DNA of 64,000 nt, taken from contig NZ_KB907249.1 of assembly GCF_000381905.1 (NCBI RefSeq), positions 211,174 to 275,173 on the forward strand. The letters run 5' to 3'. Below the pieces are notes generated by a model, which worked only from the letters and a program-made list of their open reading frames with translations, had not been told where the DNA came from and searched no databases. Positions within the stretch are counted from its first letter, which is position 1; every line of letters starts with the position of its first letter. A program made the translations under genes and the position numbers. Below are positions 25,063-33,353 of this stretch, one piece after another. The stretch comes from Paenibacillus fonticola DSM 21315 (lineage in GTDB: Bacteria > Bacillota > Bacilli > Paenibacillales > Paenibacillaceae).

Positions 25063-25809
25063 ATGCTGTATACGGTAAAAGAGGTTTCTTCGCTGTCCAA
25101 CGTAACGATCAAGACGCTGCACCATTATCATAAGATCGGCCTGTTACTGCCTCGCGAGATCAGTGAAGCAGGATACCGGTTATACGGGCAGAAGGAACTT
25201 GAACGTTTGCAGCAAATTTTGTTCTACCGGGAATTGGAGTTTCCATTGGAGCAGATCAAGCAAATTCTCGATCTGGAGCCGGATCGTATGCTCGTTTTTA
25301 GGCAGCAGGAGGAGCTTCTATTGGCTCGTCAGCAAAGGCTGGACAGGATCATTCAAACACTGCAGCATTCCATTAGCAGTATTGAGAAAGGAGAACCTAT
25401 GGATAATAAAGAGATGTTTAAAGGTTTCAATAGCGAGGAAGAGTGGAAAGAGGTCATGGAGGAGCAAAACGAACATTTAAAAGAAACGTATAATTTTGAC
25501 TTGCTTGATTCCGTGCAAATTGACGTTCAAGACATGAATGATCAGGCGAAGGAAGCAGCAGCCTTTATGGATGAAATGGCCAAGGCGTTAAAAACAGGTA
25601 TGAAACACAGCAGTACAGAGGTAGAACAATTGATAGGCGATCATCTTCAGTATTTGAACCAGCATGGACATACGATTTCTGCTGAGGATTTTGCCGCCCA
25701 GACCCGATTTTTTCTGCAGGATGATTTCCATCTTCAAATGCTGGAAAGTCAGCAAACAGGGCTGGCCTATTATCTTTCCGCGGCAGCGGATTCGTTCGCT
25801 GCCGGGTAA
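25063..25809 (+). CDS. MerR-family regulator with TipAS domain
   Basis: A 248-residue regulator. Residues 1-70 are a MerR winged helix (YTVKEVSSLSNVTIKTLHHYHKIGLL, then SEAGYRLYGQKELERL), followed by the long dimerising coiled coil (about 75-120) and a C-terminal TipAS antibiotic-recognition domain (about 125-248). Members such as Mta and TipAL sense hydrophobic or thiopeptide drugs and activate efflux genes by twisting a 19-bp-spacer promoter. AGGAGG at 25051-25056 sets ATG 25063 as the start. The divergent MFS gene is broken, so only its own gene may remain under control locally. Confidence 0.88.
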   Translation: MLYTVKEVSSLSNVTIKTLHHYHKIGLLLPREISEAGYRLYGQKELERLQQILFYRELEFPLEQIKQILDLEPDRMLVFRQQEELLLARQQRLDRIIQTLQHSISSIEKGEPMDNKEMFKGFNSEEEWKEVMEEQNEHLKETYNFDLLDSVQIDVQDMNDQAKEAAAFMDEMAKALKTGMKHSSTEVEQLIGDHLQYLNQHGHTISAEDFAAQTRFFLQDDFHLQMLESQQTGLAYYLSAAADSFAAG

Positions 25810-25854
25810 CAAATCAAGCCGATTAGGACCGCTGATCTGAAATATCGGAATGAA

Positions 25855-25898
25855 AGCATCATGGACTCGTTATCGAGGTGTCCATGATGCTTTTTTTT
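25855..25898 (+). terminator. Strong terminator after MerR gene
   Basis: GCATCATGGAC (25856-25866) and GTCCATGATGC (25880-25890) form a perfect 11-bp stem with a 13-base loop, followed by eight T. Confidence 0.92.
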
Positions 25899-26052
25899 GA
25901 ACAAATCGTAAATCGAATTAAAGAAATCGTCAGCAGAGCGTGGCCAAAATTAGCATGCGATTTACTTTATTGCCCATATCGGCGGCTGAAGTCCTTAGCT
26001 AGACTGGATAGCGTGAATAACTCAAATATATGCAAAATGGAGGTTTGAACAA

Positions 26053-27687
26053 ATGAGAAAAGCATGGACTACCGGCCTGATTATTATGTTGTTAGGCACA
26101 TTGCTCGGGTGCTCCTCCGGGGGCGGAGGCACGAAGGCAGAAGTTGATGGCGGAGCGGTTGAGCCAAAAACTGAAGGCGCCGCCGAAGCGACGGTTTACC
26201 CGATCCAGACCGACAAGACATTGACCTATTGGGGAGAAATCAACGGGAACCTGATCGGCGTAAAAGCTTCGCATGACGAAATTCCCTTCTTCCAGGAGTG
26301 GCAAAAGCAGACCGGCGTATCCTTGAAGTTCACGGCACCGCCGACAGGGCAAGTAAAAGAAGCGATGAATGTGCTGCTGGCCTCAGGCGATTTGCCGGAT
26401 TTGCTCGAATACAACTTCCTGGGCGATTTCCCGGGGGGACCTGAGAAGGCGATCAGCGATGGCTACATTGTGAAGCTGAACGATCTGATTGATCAGCACG
26501 CGCCTAACTTGAAAAAGTATTTAGCGGAAAACCCCGATATCGACAAAATGGTCAAGACAGACAGCGGCAGCTACTATGTTTTCCCGTTCGTTCGCGGGGA
26601 TGAATATTTACGGGTGTTCCAAGGGCCGATTATTCGTAAAGACTGGCTCGATGACTTAGGATTGCCCGTGCCTGAGACGATCGATGAATGGACGGAAACG
26701 CTGCGGGCATTTAAAGAGAAAAAAGGCGCGTCCGCACCACTTTCCTTTGTCAGCAAGCCGAGATTTTTTAATGAATCCGGAAACGGGGCCTTTATCGGCG
26801 CATTTGGTGTGAACCGCGGCTTTTATCAGGAGGACGGCCAAATTAAATATGGGCCGGCTGAGCCGGGATTCAAGGAGTACTTGCGTCTGTTCCATGACTG
26901 GTATGCGGAAGGTTTGATCGATAAAAATGCGGCTACGGCGGACACAAAGGCGCTTGACGGAAATATGGCGTCCGGTGCGACGGGGGCAACGATCGGCAAC
27001 GCTGGCGGCGGGATCGGCAAGTGGCAGCCGCTCGTTGAAGCGAATGATCCGCAGGCCGTACTGGTGGCAGCGCCTTATCCAGTACTGAACAAAGGCGATA
27101 AACCGAAATTCGGGCAGCGGAACCAGGCCTTTGCCTCCGAAGGAACAGTGGCGATTACGACTGCGGCAAAAGACCCCGAGCTAGCCGTTCGTATGCTGGA
27201 TTTCGGCTATAGCGAGGAAGGCCGCTTGTTCTTCAACTTCGGAACGGAAGGCGTCAGCTACAACATGGAGGATGGTTACCCGAAATACACCGACCTGGTC
27301 ATGAAAAATCCGGATAATTTGGCCCCGGCACAAGGGATTTCCCTATATGCCCGCGGCAGCTACAACGGCCCATTCATTCAGGATAAACGCTATGCCGAGC
27401 AGTTCTTTGCGCTCCAGACCCAACGCGACGCGGTAACGATTTGGCAAAATACCGATTCGGCGAAATACAATTTGCCGCCGATTACGCCGACGCCGGAGGA
27501 GAGCTCCGAATATGCGGCTATTATGAACGACATCAATACGCTGGTGGACGAAATGACGCTCAAAATCATTTTGGGCTCCGAGTCGGTTGACGAGTTTGAA
27601 AGCTATGTCGCTAAAATGAAGTCGCTGAATTTGGAACGCGCGATTGAAATTCAGAGCGCCGCTTTGGAACGGTACAACAGCCGTTAA
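26053..27687 (+). CDS. Extracellular sugar-binding lipoprotein (LplA type)
   Basis: A 544-residue solute-binding lipoprotein of the large LplA/YtcQ type that delivers oligosaccharides to CUT1 permeases. Signal peptide and lipobox LLGC (Cys20) are followed by a Gly/Ser linker and the two-lobed binding fold; motifs such as LASGDLPD and the FPGGPEKAISDGYI region are typical. GGAGG precedes the ATG. A perfect hairpin separates it from the two permease genes. It is clearly paralogous to the binding protein at 33354, sharing long stretches of sequence. No ATPase gene lies nearby, so a shared MsmX/UgpC-type ATPase elsewhere is expected. Confidence 0.9.
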   Translation: MRKAWTTGLIIMLLGTLLGCSSGGGGTKAEVDGGAVEPKTEGAAEATVYPIQTDKTLTYWGEINGNLIGVKASHDEIPFFQEWQKQTGVSLKFTAPPTGQVKEAMNVLLASGDLPDLLEYNFLGDFPGGPEKAISDGYIVKLNDLIDQHAPNLKKYLAENPDIDKMVKTDSGSYYVFPFVRGDEYLRVFQGPIIRKDWLDDLGLPVPETIDEWTETLRAFKEKKGASAPLSFVSKPRFFNESGNGAFIGAFGVNRGFYQEDGQIKYGPAEPGFKEYLRLFHDWYAEGLIDKNAATADTKALDGNMASGATGATIGNAGGGIGKWQPLVEANDPQAVLVAAPYPVLNKGDKPKFGQRNQAFASEGTVAITTAAKDPELAVRMLDFGYSEEGRLFFNFGTEGVSYNMEDGYPKYTDLVMKNPDNLAPAQGISLYARGSYNGPFIQDKRYAEQFFALQTQRDAVTIWQNTDSAKYNLPPITPTPEESSEYAAIMNDINTLVDEMTLKIILGSESVDEFESYVAKMKSLNLERAIEIQSAALERYNSR

Positions 27688-27707
27688 CACGAAGCTGGAA
27701 AGACAAT

Positions 27708-27730
27708 GAGAGGGCCGTAACGGCCCTCTC
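27708..27730 (+). repeat. Perfect intra-operon hairpin
   Basis: GAGAGGGCCG (27708-27717) and CGGCCCTCTC (27721-27730) form a 10-bp G+C-rich stem with a TAA loop, between the binding-protein and permease genes. There is no T run, so it more likely stabilises the upstream mRNA or causes partial attenuation than full termination. Confidence 0.85.
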
Positions 27731-27757
27731 CATAGAAATGAGGTGAGCAACAACACA

Positions 27758-28681
27758 ATGGACAATCCGCAATCTTTCAAGAACCGGTTTATTCGTGATT
27801 TCATCCTCAATAAATACCTTTACTTCATGATACTGCCGGTCATTGCCTATTATCTAATATTTCATTATGGGCCGATGTACGGGGCTTTAATCGCCTTTAA
27901 AAACTATACGCCGATGAAAGGAATATTGGGCAGCGATTGGGTAGGGCTTCAGCATTTTCAAGACTTCTTCAACAGCTATTATTTCCTGCGCATTTTGAAA
28001 AATACGCTGCTTATCAGCCTTTACTCGCTGTTGTTCGAGTTTCCGGCACCGATCCTGCTCGCCCTGCTCATCAATGAGGTGCGTCATCGTTTGTTCAAGC
28101 GCGTAGTTCAAACGATTACGTACATGCCATACTTTATTTCGCTCGTCGTCATTTGCGGAATTATTACCGATTTTACGAATGCCGACGGCTTGATCAACCG
28201 GATGTTCATGTGGCTGGGCTATGACGGGCAGGCGATGCTGCAAAAGCCGGAGCTGTTCCGCCCCATCTATATATTGTCGGAGATTTGGCAGCGGATCGGC
28301 TGGGAATCGATTATTTATATCGCCGCATTGATGGGGATCGATCAGGAGCAGTACGAAGCGGCCCGTATGGATGGGGCTAGCCGGCTTAAGCAGATGATTT
28401 ACATTACACTGCCAGGCATTATGCCGACGATCGCCATTATGCTCATATTGCGTATGGGGAATTTGCTCAACGTCGGCTTTGAGAAAATTATACTATTGTA
28501 CAATCCGATAACCTATGAAACGGCCGATGTGATCTCTTCCTTCGTTTACCGCAAGGGGCTGCTGGAATTCGGCTGGAGCTACAGCGCCGCGGTCGGCTTG
28601 TTCAACTCGGTCATCAATCTTATTTTACTCGTATCGGCCAACTACATTAGCCGTAAAGTGAGCAAAAGCAGCTTATGGTGA
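27758..28681 (+). CDS. ABC sugar permease, LplB type
   Basis: A 307-residue CUT1-family permease with six predicted membrane helices and the cytoplasmic EAA loop (EAARMDGASRLKQMIYITLPG, about residues 205-225) that contacts the ATPase. The N-terminal 'YYLIFHYGPMYGALIAFKNY' segment is characteristic of the LplB branch. The frame is open from GTG 27743, but that codon lies within AGGTGA (27741-27746), which serves the ATG at 27758. The next permease starts eight bases after the stop, so the two form a heterodimeric channel. Confidence 0.92.
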   Translation: MDNPQSFKNRFIRDFILNKYLYFMILPVIAYYLIFHYGPMYGALIAFKNYTPMKGILGSDWVGLQHFQDFFNSYYFLRILKNTLLISLYSLLFEFPAPILLALLINEVRHRLFKRVVQTITYMPYFISLVVICGIITDFTNADGLINRMFMWLGYDGQAMLQKPELFRPIYILSEIWQRIGWESIIYIAALMGIDQEQYEAARMDGASRLKQMIYITLPGIMPTIAIMLILRMGNLLNVGFEKIILLYNPITYETADVISSFVYRKGLLEFGWSYSAAVGLFNSVINLILLVSANYISRKVSKSSLW

Positions 28682-28689
28682 GGTGAAAA

Positions 28690-29595
28690 ATGAAAGTGAA
28701 AGTGAAAAAAATGAACAATGCTAAAACGGTTTTTTTCGACCGGATGTTCGATATTGGGATATATATCATACTTATCCTGTTAGTAATCATTACGCTGTAT
28801 CCGCTGCTTTACGTGCTGTTCGCCTCCTTCAGCGATGCTGGCCGGCTGATCGTGAACAAAGGAATACTGTGGGGGCCATTAGGATTCAGTCTCGATGCTT
28901 ACAAGAGCGTCATGGCGAATCCGGGCATCGGGATAGGGTACCGCAACACGATTTTTATCGTCATTGCCGGGGTTGCGGTTAATTTATTCATGACTGCTCT
29001 AGGCGCCTATGTGCTGTCACGCAAAAACGTAATGTGGAACAATTTGCTGATGTTCTTTATCGTGTTTACGATGTTTTTCGGCGGGGGACTTATTCCGCTT
29101 TATTTGATCGTAAAAGGGGTGGGCTTGCTCGATACGCTATGGTCGACCATTATTCCTTTTGCCGTCAGCACGTTTAATCTGATTATTATGCGGACATCGT
29201 TTATGGGGATTCCTGACAGTCTGGAGGAGTCGGCCAAGATCGACGGCGCGAATCACTTTACGATCTTGTTCCGCATCATTATTCCGTTATCGATGCCTGT
29301 CATTGCCGTCATGATTTTATATTATGCGGTCGATAAATGGAACGGCTGGTTTTACGCATCGGTATTTATCAAGAGCCGGGAACTGTTTCCGCTGCAGCTG
29401 GTGCTGAGGGAAATATTAATCGCCAACTCGACCGACAGCATGGCGGCAGGAGCGTCAGCGGGGGACCGCCACCAGATCGGCGAGACGATCAAATATGCGA
29501 CAATCATGGTAGCTACGGTACCGATTCTTTGTGTCTACCCTTTTGTACAGCGGTTTTTCGTTAAAGGCGTTATGATCGGTTCTTTGAAGGGTTAG
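28690..29595 (+). CDS. ABC sugar permease, LplC type
   Basis: A 301-residue CUT1 permease with six membrane helices and an EAA loop (EESAKIDGANHFTILFRIIIP, about residues 178-198). The 'YPLLYVLFASFSD' segment is typical of the LplC branch. AGGTGA at 28681-28686 is very close to ATG 28690; GTG 28696 or ATG 28711 are possible alternative starts. It pairs with the LplB-type permease just upstream and precedes the GH88 gene, so import and hydrolysis are linked on one transcript. Confidence 0.92.
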   Translation: MKVKVKKMNNAKTVFFDRMFDIGIYIILILLVIITLYPLLYVLFASFSDAGRLIVNKGILWGPLGFSLDAYKSVMANPGIGIGYRNTIFIVIAGVAVNLFMTALGAYVLSRKNVMWNNLLMFFIVFTMFFGGGLIPLYLIVKGVGLLDTLWSTIIPFAVSTFNLIIMRTSFMGIPDSLEESAKIDGANHFTILFRIIIPLSMPVIAVMILYYAVDKWNGWFYASVFIKSRELFPLQLVLREILIANSTDSMAAGASAGDRHQIGETIKYATIMVATVPILCVYPFVQRFFVKGVMIGSLKG

Positions 29596-29635
29596 GGTTT
29601 AATACAGGATGCAGCATGAAAGAGGAGGTAGGGAT

Positions 29636-30757
29636 ATGCGTGAGGGGAACGCGTTCAGCGTGGAGGCGGCTTGGGAGCAGACACTGCTGAAGCTGGACAG
29701 GATGTTGAAATCGATTGGCGGGAAGTCGCCGCATACAGCCGGAGCCTCCGGCCAATATGATGATATGCGGCTCGATTGGTGGACGTCCGGTTTTTGGCCG
29801 GGTATGTTGTGGATCGCCTACGCTATGACAGGCAAAGAGCAGTACAAGGCGGCAGCCTGGGACTGGGATGAACGGCTGGAGCGGCTGATGATGCAGCCCA
29901 ATCATTTTGACCATGACGTCGGCTTTCAGTTTTTACCGACGGCGGTAATCAAGCACAAACTGACCGGTGACGCCGAAGCGAAACGGCGTGGGCTCTTTGC
30001 TGCCAATTTTTTGGCTGGCCGTTATAACTTGCCGGGCCATTTCATCCGTGCTTGGAATGGCGATAAGCACGGCTGGTCGATTGTGGACACGGGCATGAAT
30101 CTCTCCTTGCTGTTCTGGGCGGCCGAGGAAAGCGGTGATCCGCGGTATTCGCATGTTGCCAAAGCACACGCGGATATGATGCTGAAATATTTTATCCGGG
30201 AAGACGGCTCAGTTCATCATATTATCCATTTCGATCCGCAGACAGGCGAATACGTTGAAGCTATAGGCGGTCAAGGAGCGGGACCGGATTCTGCCTGGAG
30301 CAGGGGGGCGGCATGGGCGCTGTACAGTATGGCCAACGTATTCCGTTATACGAACGACCGCAAATATTTGAGAGCTGCACAGCGCGTAGCCCATTTTTTT
30401 ATCGCCCATTTGCCGGAAGACGAAGTTCCTCATTGGGACTTCAGGGTAGAGACTGGGCTTGCGGGAGAACCCCGGGACAGCTCGGCCGGAGCTTGTGCGG
30501 CGTCAGGGTTATTGGAACTGGCTGAGGAGCTGGGCGGAACGGAGGGGAGGCATTACCGAATGGCGGCCGAGCGAATTATGAGCTCACTATATGAAAACTA
30601 CGGAACTTGGAACTTGCCGCAGCATGAAGCCATTCTATTGCATGGAACCGGACATAAACCGGCCGGGCAAAATGTAGATGTCTCCCTTATTTATGGCGAT
30701 TACTTCTTCGTAGAAGCGTTAGCGAAGTTAAATGGCTGGACTAGCCGAATATTTTGA
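29636..30757 (+). CDS. GH88 unsaturated glucuronyl hydrolase
   Basis: A 373-residue (alpha/alpha)6-barrel enzyme of glycoside hydrolase family 88. It removes the 4,5-unsaturated uronic acid that polysaccharide lyases leave at the non-reducing end of oligosaccharides from glycosaminoglycans, gellan or xanthan. The motifs FDHDVGF (Asp94) and IVDTGMNL (Asp151) match the two catalytic aspartates of Bacillus UGL, and WWTSGFWPGMLW near residue 48 is typical. There is no signal peptide, so it acts in the cytoplasm after import. AGAGGAGG at 29621-29628 sets ATG 29636. No polysaccharide lyase is in this window. Confidence 0.9.
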   Translation: MREGNAFSVEAAWEQTLLKLDRMLKSIGGKSPHTAGASGQYDDMRLDWWTSGFWPGMLWIAYAMTGKEQYKAAAWDWDERLERLMMQPNHFDHDVGFQFLPTAVIKHKLTGDAEAKRRGLFAANFLAGRYNLPGHFIRAWNGDKHGWSIVDTGMNLSLLFWAAEESGDPRYSHVAKAHADMMLKYFIREDGSVHHIIHFDPQTGEYVEAIGGQGAGPDSAWSRGAAWALYSMANVFRYTNDRKYLRAAQRVAHFFIAHLPEDEVPHWDFRVETGLAGEPRDSSAGACAASGLLELAEELGGTEGRHYRMAAERIMSSLYENYGTWNLPQHEAILLHGTGHKPAGQNVDVSLIYGDYFFVEALAKLNGWTSRIF

Positions 30758-30792
30758 ACTTATAAAACGATTTTAATGAATAAGGTTTATGG

Positions 30793-30831
30793 AACCCGAA
30801 TGGACGAATTTATGTCCCTTCGGGTTTTTTT
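30793..30831 (+). terminator. Terminator after GH88 gene
   Basis: AACCCGAA (30793-30800) pairs with TTCGGGTT (30819-30826), followed by TTTTT. It closes the binding protein-permease-GH88 unit. Confidence 0.85.
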
Positions 30832-30930
30832 GCCAGTGTAAGTGCGGATATCTTCCCGCTTTGAACGTTTTATCAATCCAATTGACGCTATTAAGCATTC
30901 CAGTATGTAATATAATATCGGTATAATAGC

Positions 30931-30947
30931 TTGTAAGCGTTTTATTT
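30931..30947 (+). promoter_or_regulatory. cre-like catabolite repression site
   Basis: The 17-base stretch TTGTAAGCGTTTTATTT fits the CcpA cre consensus (WTGNAANCGNWNNCWWW) at all fixed positions except one. It lies just downstream of TATAAT boxes (30911 and 30922) and upstream of the AraC-type regulator gene, so glucose repression of that gene is likely. Confidence 0.55.
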
Positions 30948-30982
30948 CTATACACTTAATATATTATATGGGTGATGATAGC

Positions 30983-33328
30983 TTGTTAAATATTCAATAC
31001 TTATGGCGAAGACGGAAGAGCGTTATTGTCACTTGGCTGCTGTCTTACAGCGCAGTACTTATCGTGCCTATTATAATCAGCCTGGTCATTTATGCGCAGG
31101 CGAATCATGCCCTTAAGAGCGAGATTCATCGCGCCAACGATTCCTTGCTGAAGCAGATGCGCTATACGATCGATAATCAAATCGATTTGATGAAACGCCT
31201 CAATATGGAAATTACGTGGAATGAAAAGCTGCAAAATTTAATGTATTCCAATAAGCCGGCAAAAGAGGCTCCGTTCGTCGCCTATCAGCTGGTGAAGGAA
31301 TTTCGTTTATACAAAACATCTTACGCCCTCATCGATGAGTTTTACGTCGTTTGGGATCAAGGGGAGTCTGTACTCCGGTCTGGCAACATCCGGGACATGA
31401 GGACGGCCTTTCGTACACTTCATAACACCGGAGCTCTCTCCTACGATGAGTGGTTGGAGTTGGTGCAGCAGGGAGGGGCAAAACGCTTTGCCGTCATGCC
31501 TCATCTCGATGCTGCTCCGGCGAAGACATCGATCGCCTACATCACCCAGCTCCCCAATGATTTGAATGGGAGGGAAACCGGGACCATTGTGGTCATGGCA
31601 GATGCCGCGAAGTTTCTGGCAGCGATTGAGAGCATTTCCGGCTTTAGCGGCGGCTTGCTGCTTATTTTGAATCAGGATAACGAAATACTTATGTCCAACC
31701 GTCCGGGAGCTCCGGAACTGGAGCCTTTCCTGGACGGAGAGCGCGTCCGGCTCTCATCCTCGCGCGTTGGGGAGTCGGAGCTGTTCTACATATCATCCGC
31801 GGTGTCTGAGCTAAAGTACGCTCTCATTATCCCGAGCAGCATTTATTGGGAGAAAGCGGAGTATGTCCGAAAATTCACCTATATCAGCATTATGATCAGC
31901 CTGATCGGCGCTGGAGTGCTGACCTGGTTTTTTATGCGCCGGAATTACTCGCCGATTCAGGAGCTTGTAGAGTCTCTGAATGACCGGAATACGGAGGAGG
32001 AGCACGGAGACGGGAATGAACTGCGCATGATCCTGCAGGCCATATTGGATACAAGGAGCGAGAAGGATCAGATTGCGTCGCAGCTGAAGAAGCATCAGCA
32101 CGTGCTTCGCTCCAATATGATTCACCGGCTGCTGAAAGGCAAGCTGGACACCCCGGTGCCTTATGAGGAGGCGTTTCGCTCCTTCCATATGACGCTGCAT
32201 TCGCAGGAGTTTGCAGTTATTTTGCTCGTATTGGAAAATGAAGAAAGCCTCTATGAGAAGCTTCCTGGCATAGATTTAAATGAGCGAAGGAAATTGATAC
32301 CTTTCATTATCGCCAACGTTGTGGAGGAACTGGTGCTGCAGCGTCAGCATGCCAGCTTCGTGACCGAAATCGATGATATGATGGCATGCCTTATCAATTT
32401 GCGGCCGGATGTGCCTCACGGGCTGGCAGAGCTCCGCCACATTGCTGCGGAAGCCCAAAGCTTCCTATGGCAGTATGAGATGGAGCTGACGATTTCGATC
32501 AGCGGCAGCCATTCCTCCTGGTCCGGCATCGCCGAGGCTTATCAGGAGGCGGTCGATGCTATGGAGTACAAGATGGTGCTCGGCAAACAGGGAATCATCG
32601 CCTTTGCCGATCTCCATGCAGACGGAACCGATCACGTCCAGTCCAGCTATTACTATCCCCTGCAGGTGGAACAGCAGCTTATTAATTTCATTAAAGCGGG
32701 GGATATCGAGCAGGCTGCTTCTTATATGAATGAAATTACCGAACGGAACTTTGAGAAGCCGGTAATGTCATTAACACTGGCGCGCTGCCTGATCTTTAAT
32801 CTTGTAGGTACTGTGATCAAGGCAATTAACGAGCTAGGCGGCGCTGACAGCGGAATTCTAAGCGAAAAACCGCTATGGATGGACAATATTATCGCTAGCG
32901 ATACGATTCAGGAGATGCAGATAGAGCTGCAAAAATTACTTGCTGAAGTATGTGCGTATGCCGCATCGAAGCGGACATCCAATCTATCCCAGGAACGGGA
33001 AGTGTCCTTACGCGATCTGGCCGCCAATGTCACCCGTTATATCGAGGACAATTTTACGGACGCGAATTTGAACGTGAACGCGATTGGGGAGCATTTCGAT
33101 TTGAAGGGTAGTTATTTATCGCGGCTGTTCAAAAGTCAGACCGGGGAAGGACTGCTGGATTACATTCATAAAATACGCATCGGGAAGGCGAAGGAAATGA
33201 TGCAGAACAAGCAGGAGTCGATTAATGAAATTTCCCGATTGGTTGGCTACAATGATGTGGCGACCTTCATCCGCGTATTTAAGAAGTACGAAGGCATTAC
33301 CCCGGGAAAGTATAAAGAAATCTACTGA
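30983..33328 (+). CDS. Membrane-bound AraC-family regulator (YesS type)
   Basis: A large regulator of about 780 residues. It has a transmembrane helix near residues 15-37, an extracytoplasmic sensor (Cache-like, about 40-290), a second transmembrane helix (about 295-315), a long cytoplasmic middle region, and an AraC helix-turn-helix pair at the C-terminus (about 685-781, with 'LNVNAIGEHFDLKGSYLSRLFK' and the conserved 'NEISRLVGYNDVATFIRVFKKYEGITPGKYK' region). This YesS/Cache-AraC layout is typical of regulators of plant or animal polysaccharide loci in Paenibacillus. TTG 30983 follows GGTGAT; ATG 30968 lacks a ribosome binding site. It lies between two sugar-binding protein genes. Confidence 0.85.
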   Translation: MLNIQYLWRRRKSVIVTWLLSYSAVLIVPIIISLVIYAQANHALKSEIHRANDSLLKQMRYTIDNQIDLMKRLNMEITWNEKLQNLMYSNKPAKEAPFVAYQLVKEFRLYKTSYALIDEFYVVWDQGESVLRSGNIRDMRTAFRTLHNTGALSYDEWLELVQQGGAKRFAVMPHLDAAPAKTSIAYITQLPNDLNGRETGTIVVMADAAKFLAAIESISGFSGGLLLILNQDNEILMSNRPGAPELEPFLDGERVRLSSSRVGESELFYISSAVSELKYALIIPSSIYWEKAEYVRKFTYISIMISLIGAGVLTWFFMRRNYSPIQELVESLNDRNTEEEHGDGNELRMILQAILDTRSEKDQIASQLKKHQHVLRSNMIHRLLKGKLDTPVPYEEAFRSFHMTLHSQEFAVILLVLENEESLYEKLPGIDLNERRKLIPFIIANVVEELVLQRQHASFVTEIDDMMACLINLRPDVPHGLAELRHIAAEAQSFLWQYEMELTISISGSHSSWSGIAEAYQEAVDAMEYKMVLGKQGIIAFADLHADGTDHVQSSYYYPLQVEQQLINFIKAGDIEQAASYMNEITERNFEKPVMSLTLARCLIFNLVGTVIKAINELGGADSGILSEKPLWMDNIIASDTIQEMQIELQKLLAEVCAYAASKRTSNLSQEREVSLRDLAANVTRYIEDNFTDANLNVNAIGEHFDLKGSYLSRLFKSQTGEGLLDYIHKIRIGKAKEMMQNKQESINEISRLVGYNDVATFIRVFKKYEGITPGKYKEIY

Positions 33329-33353
33329 TTGCTTAAAGGAGGAGCCTTTGAAG

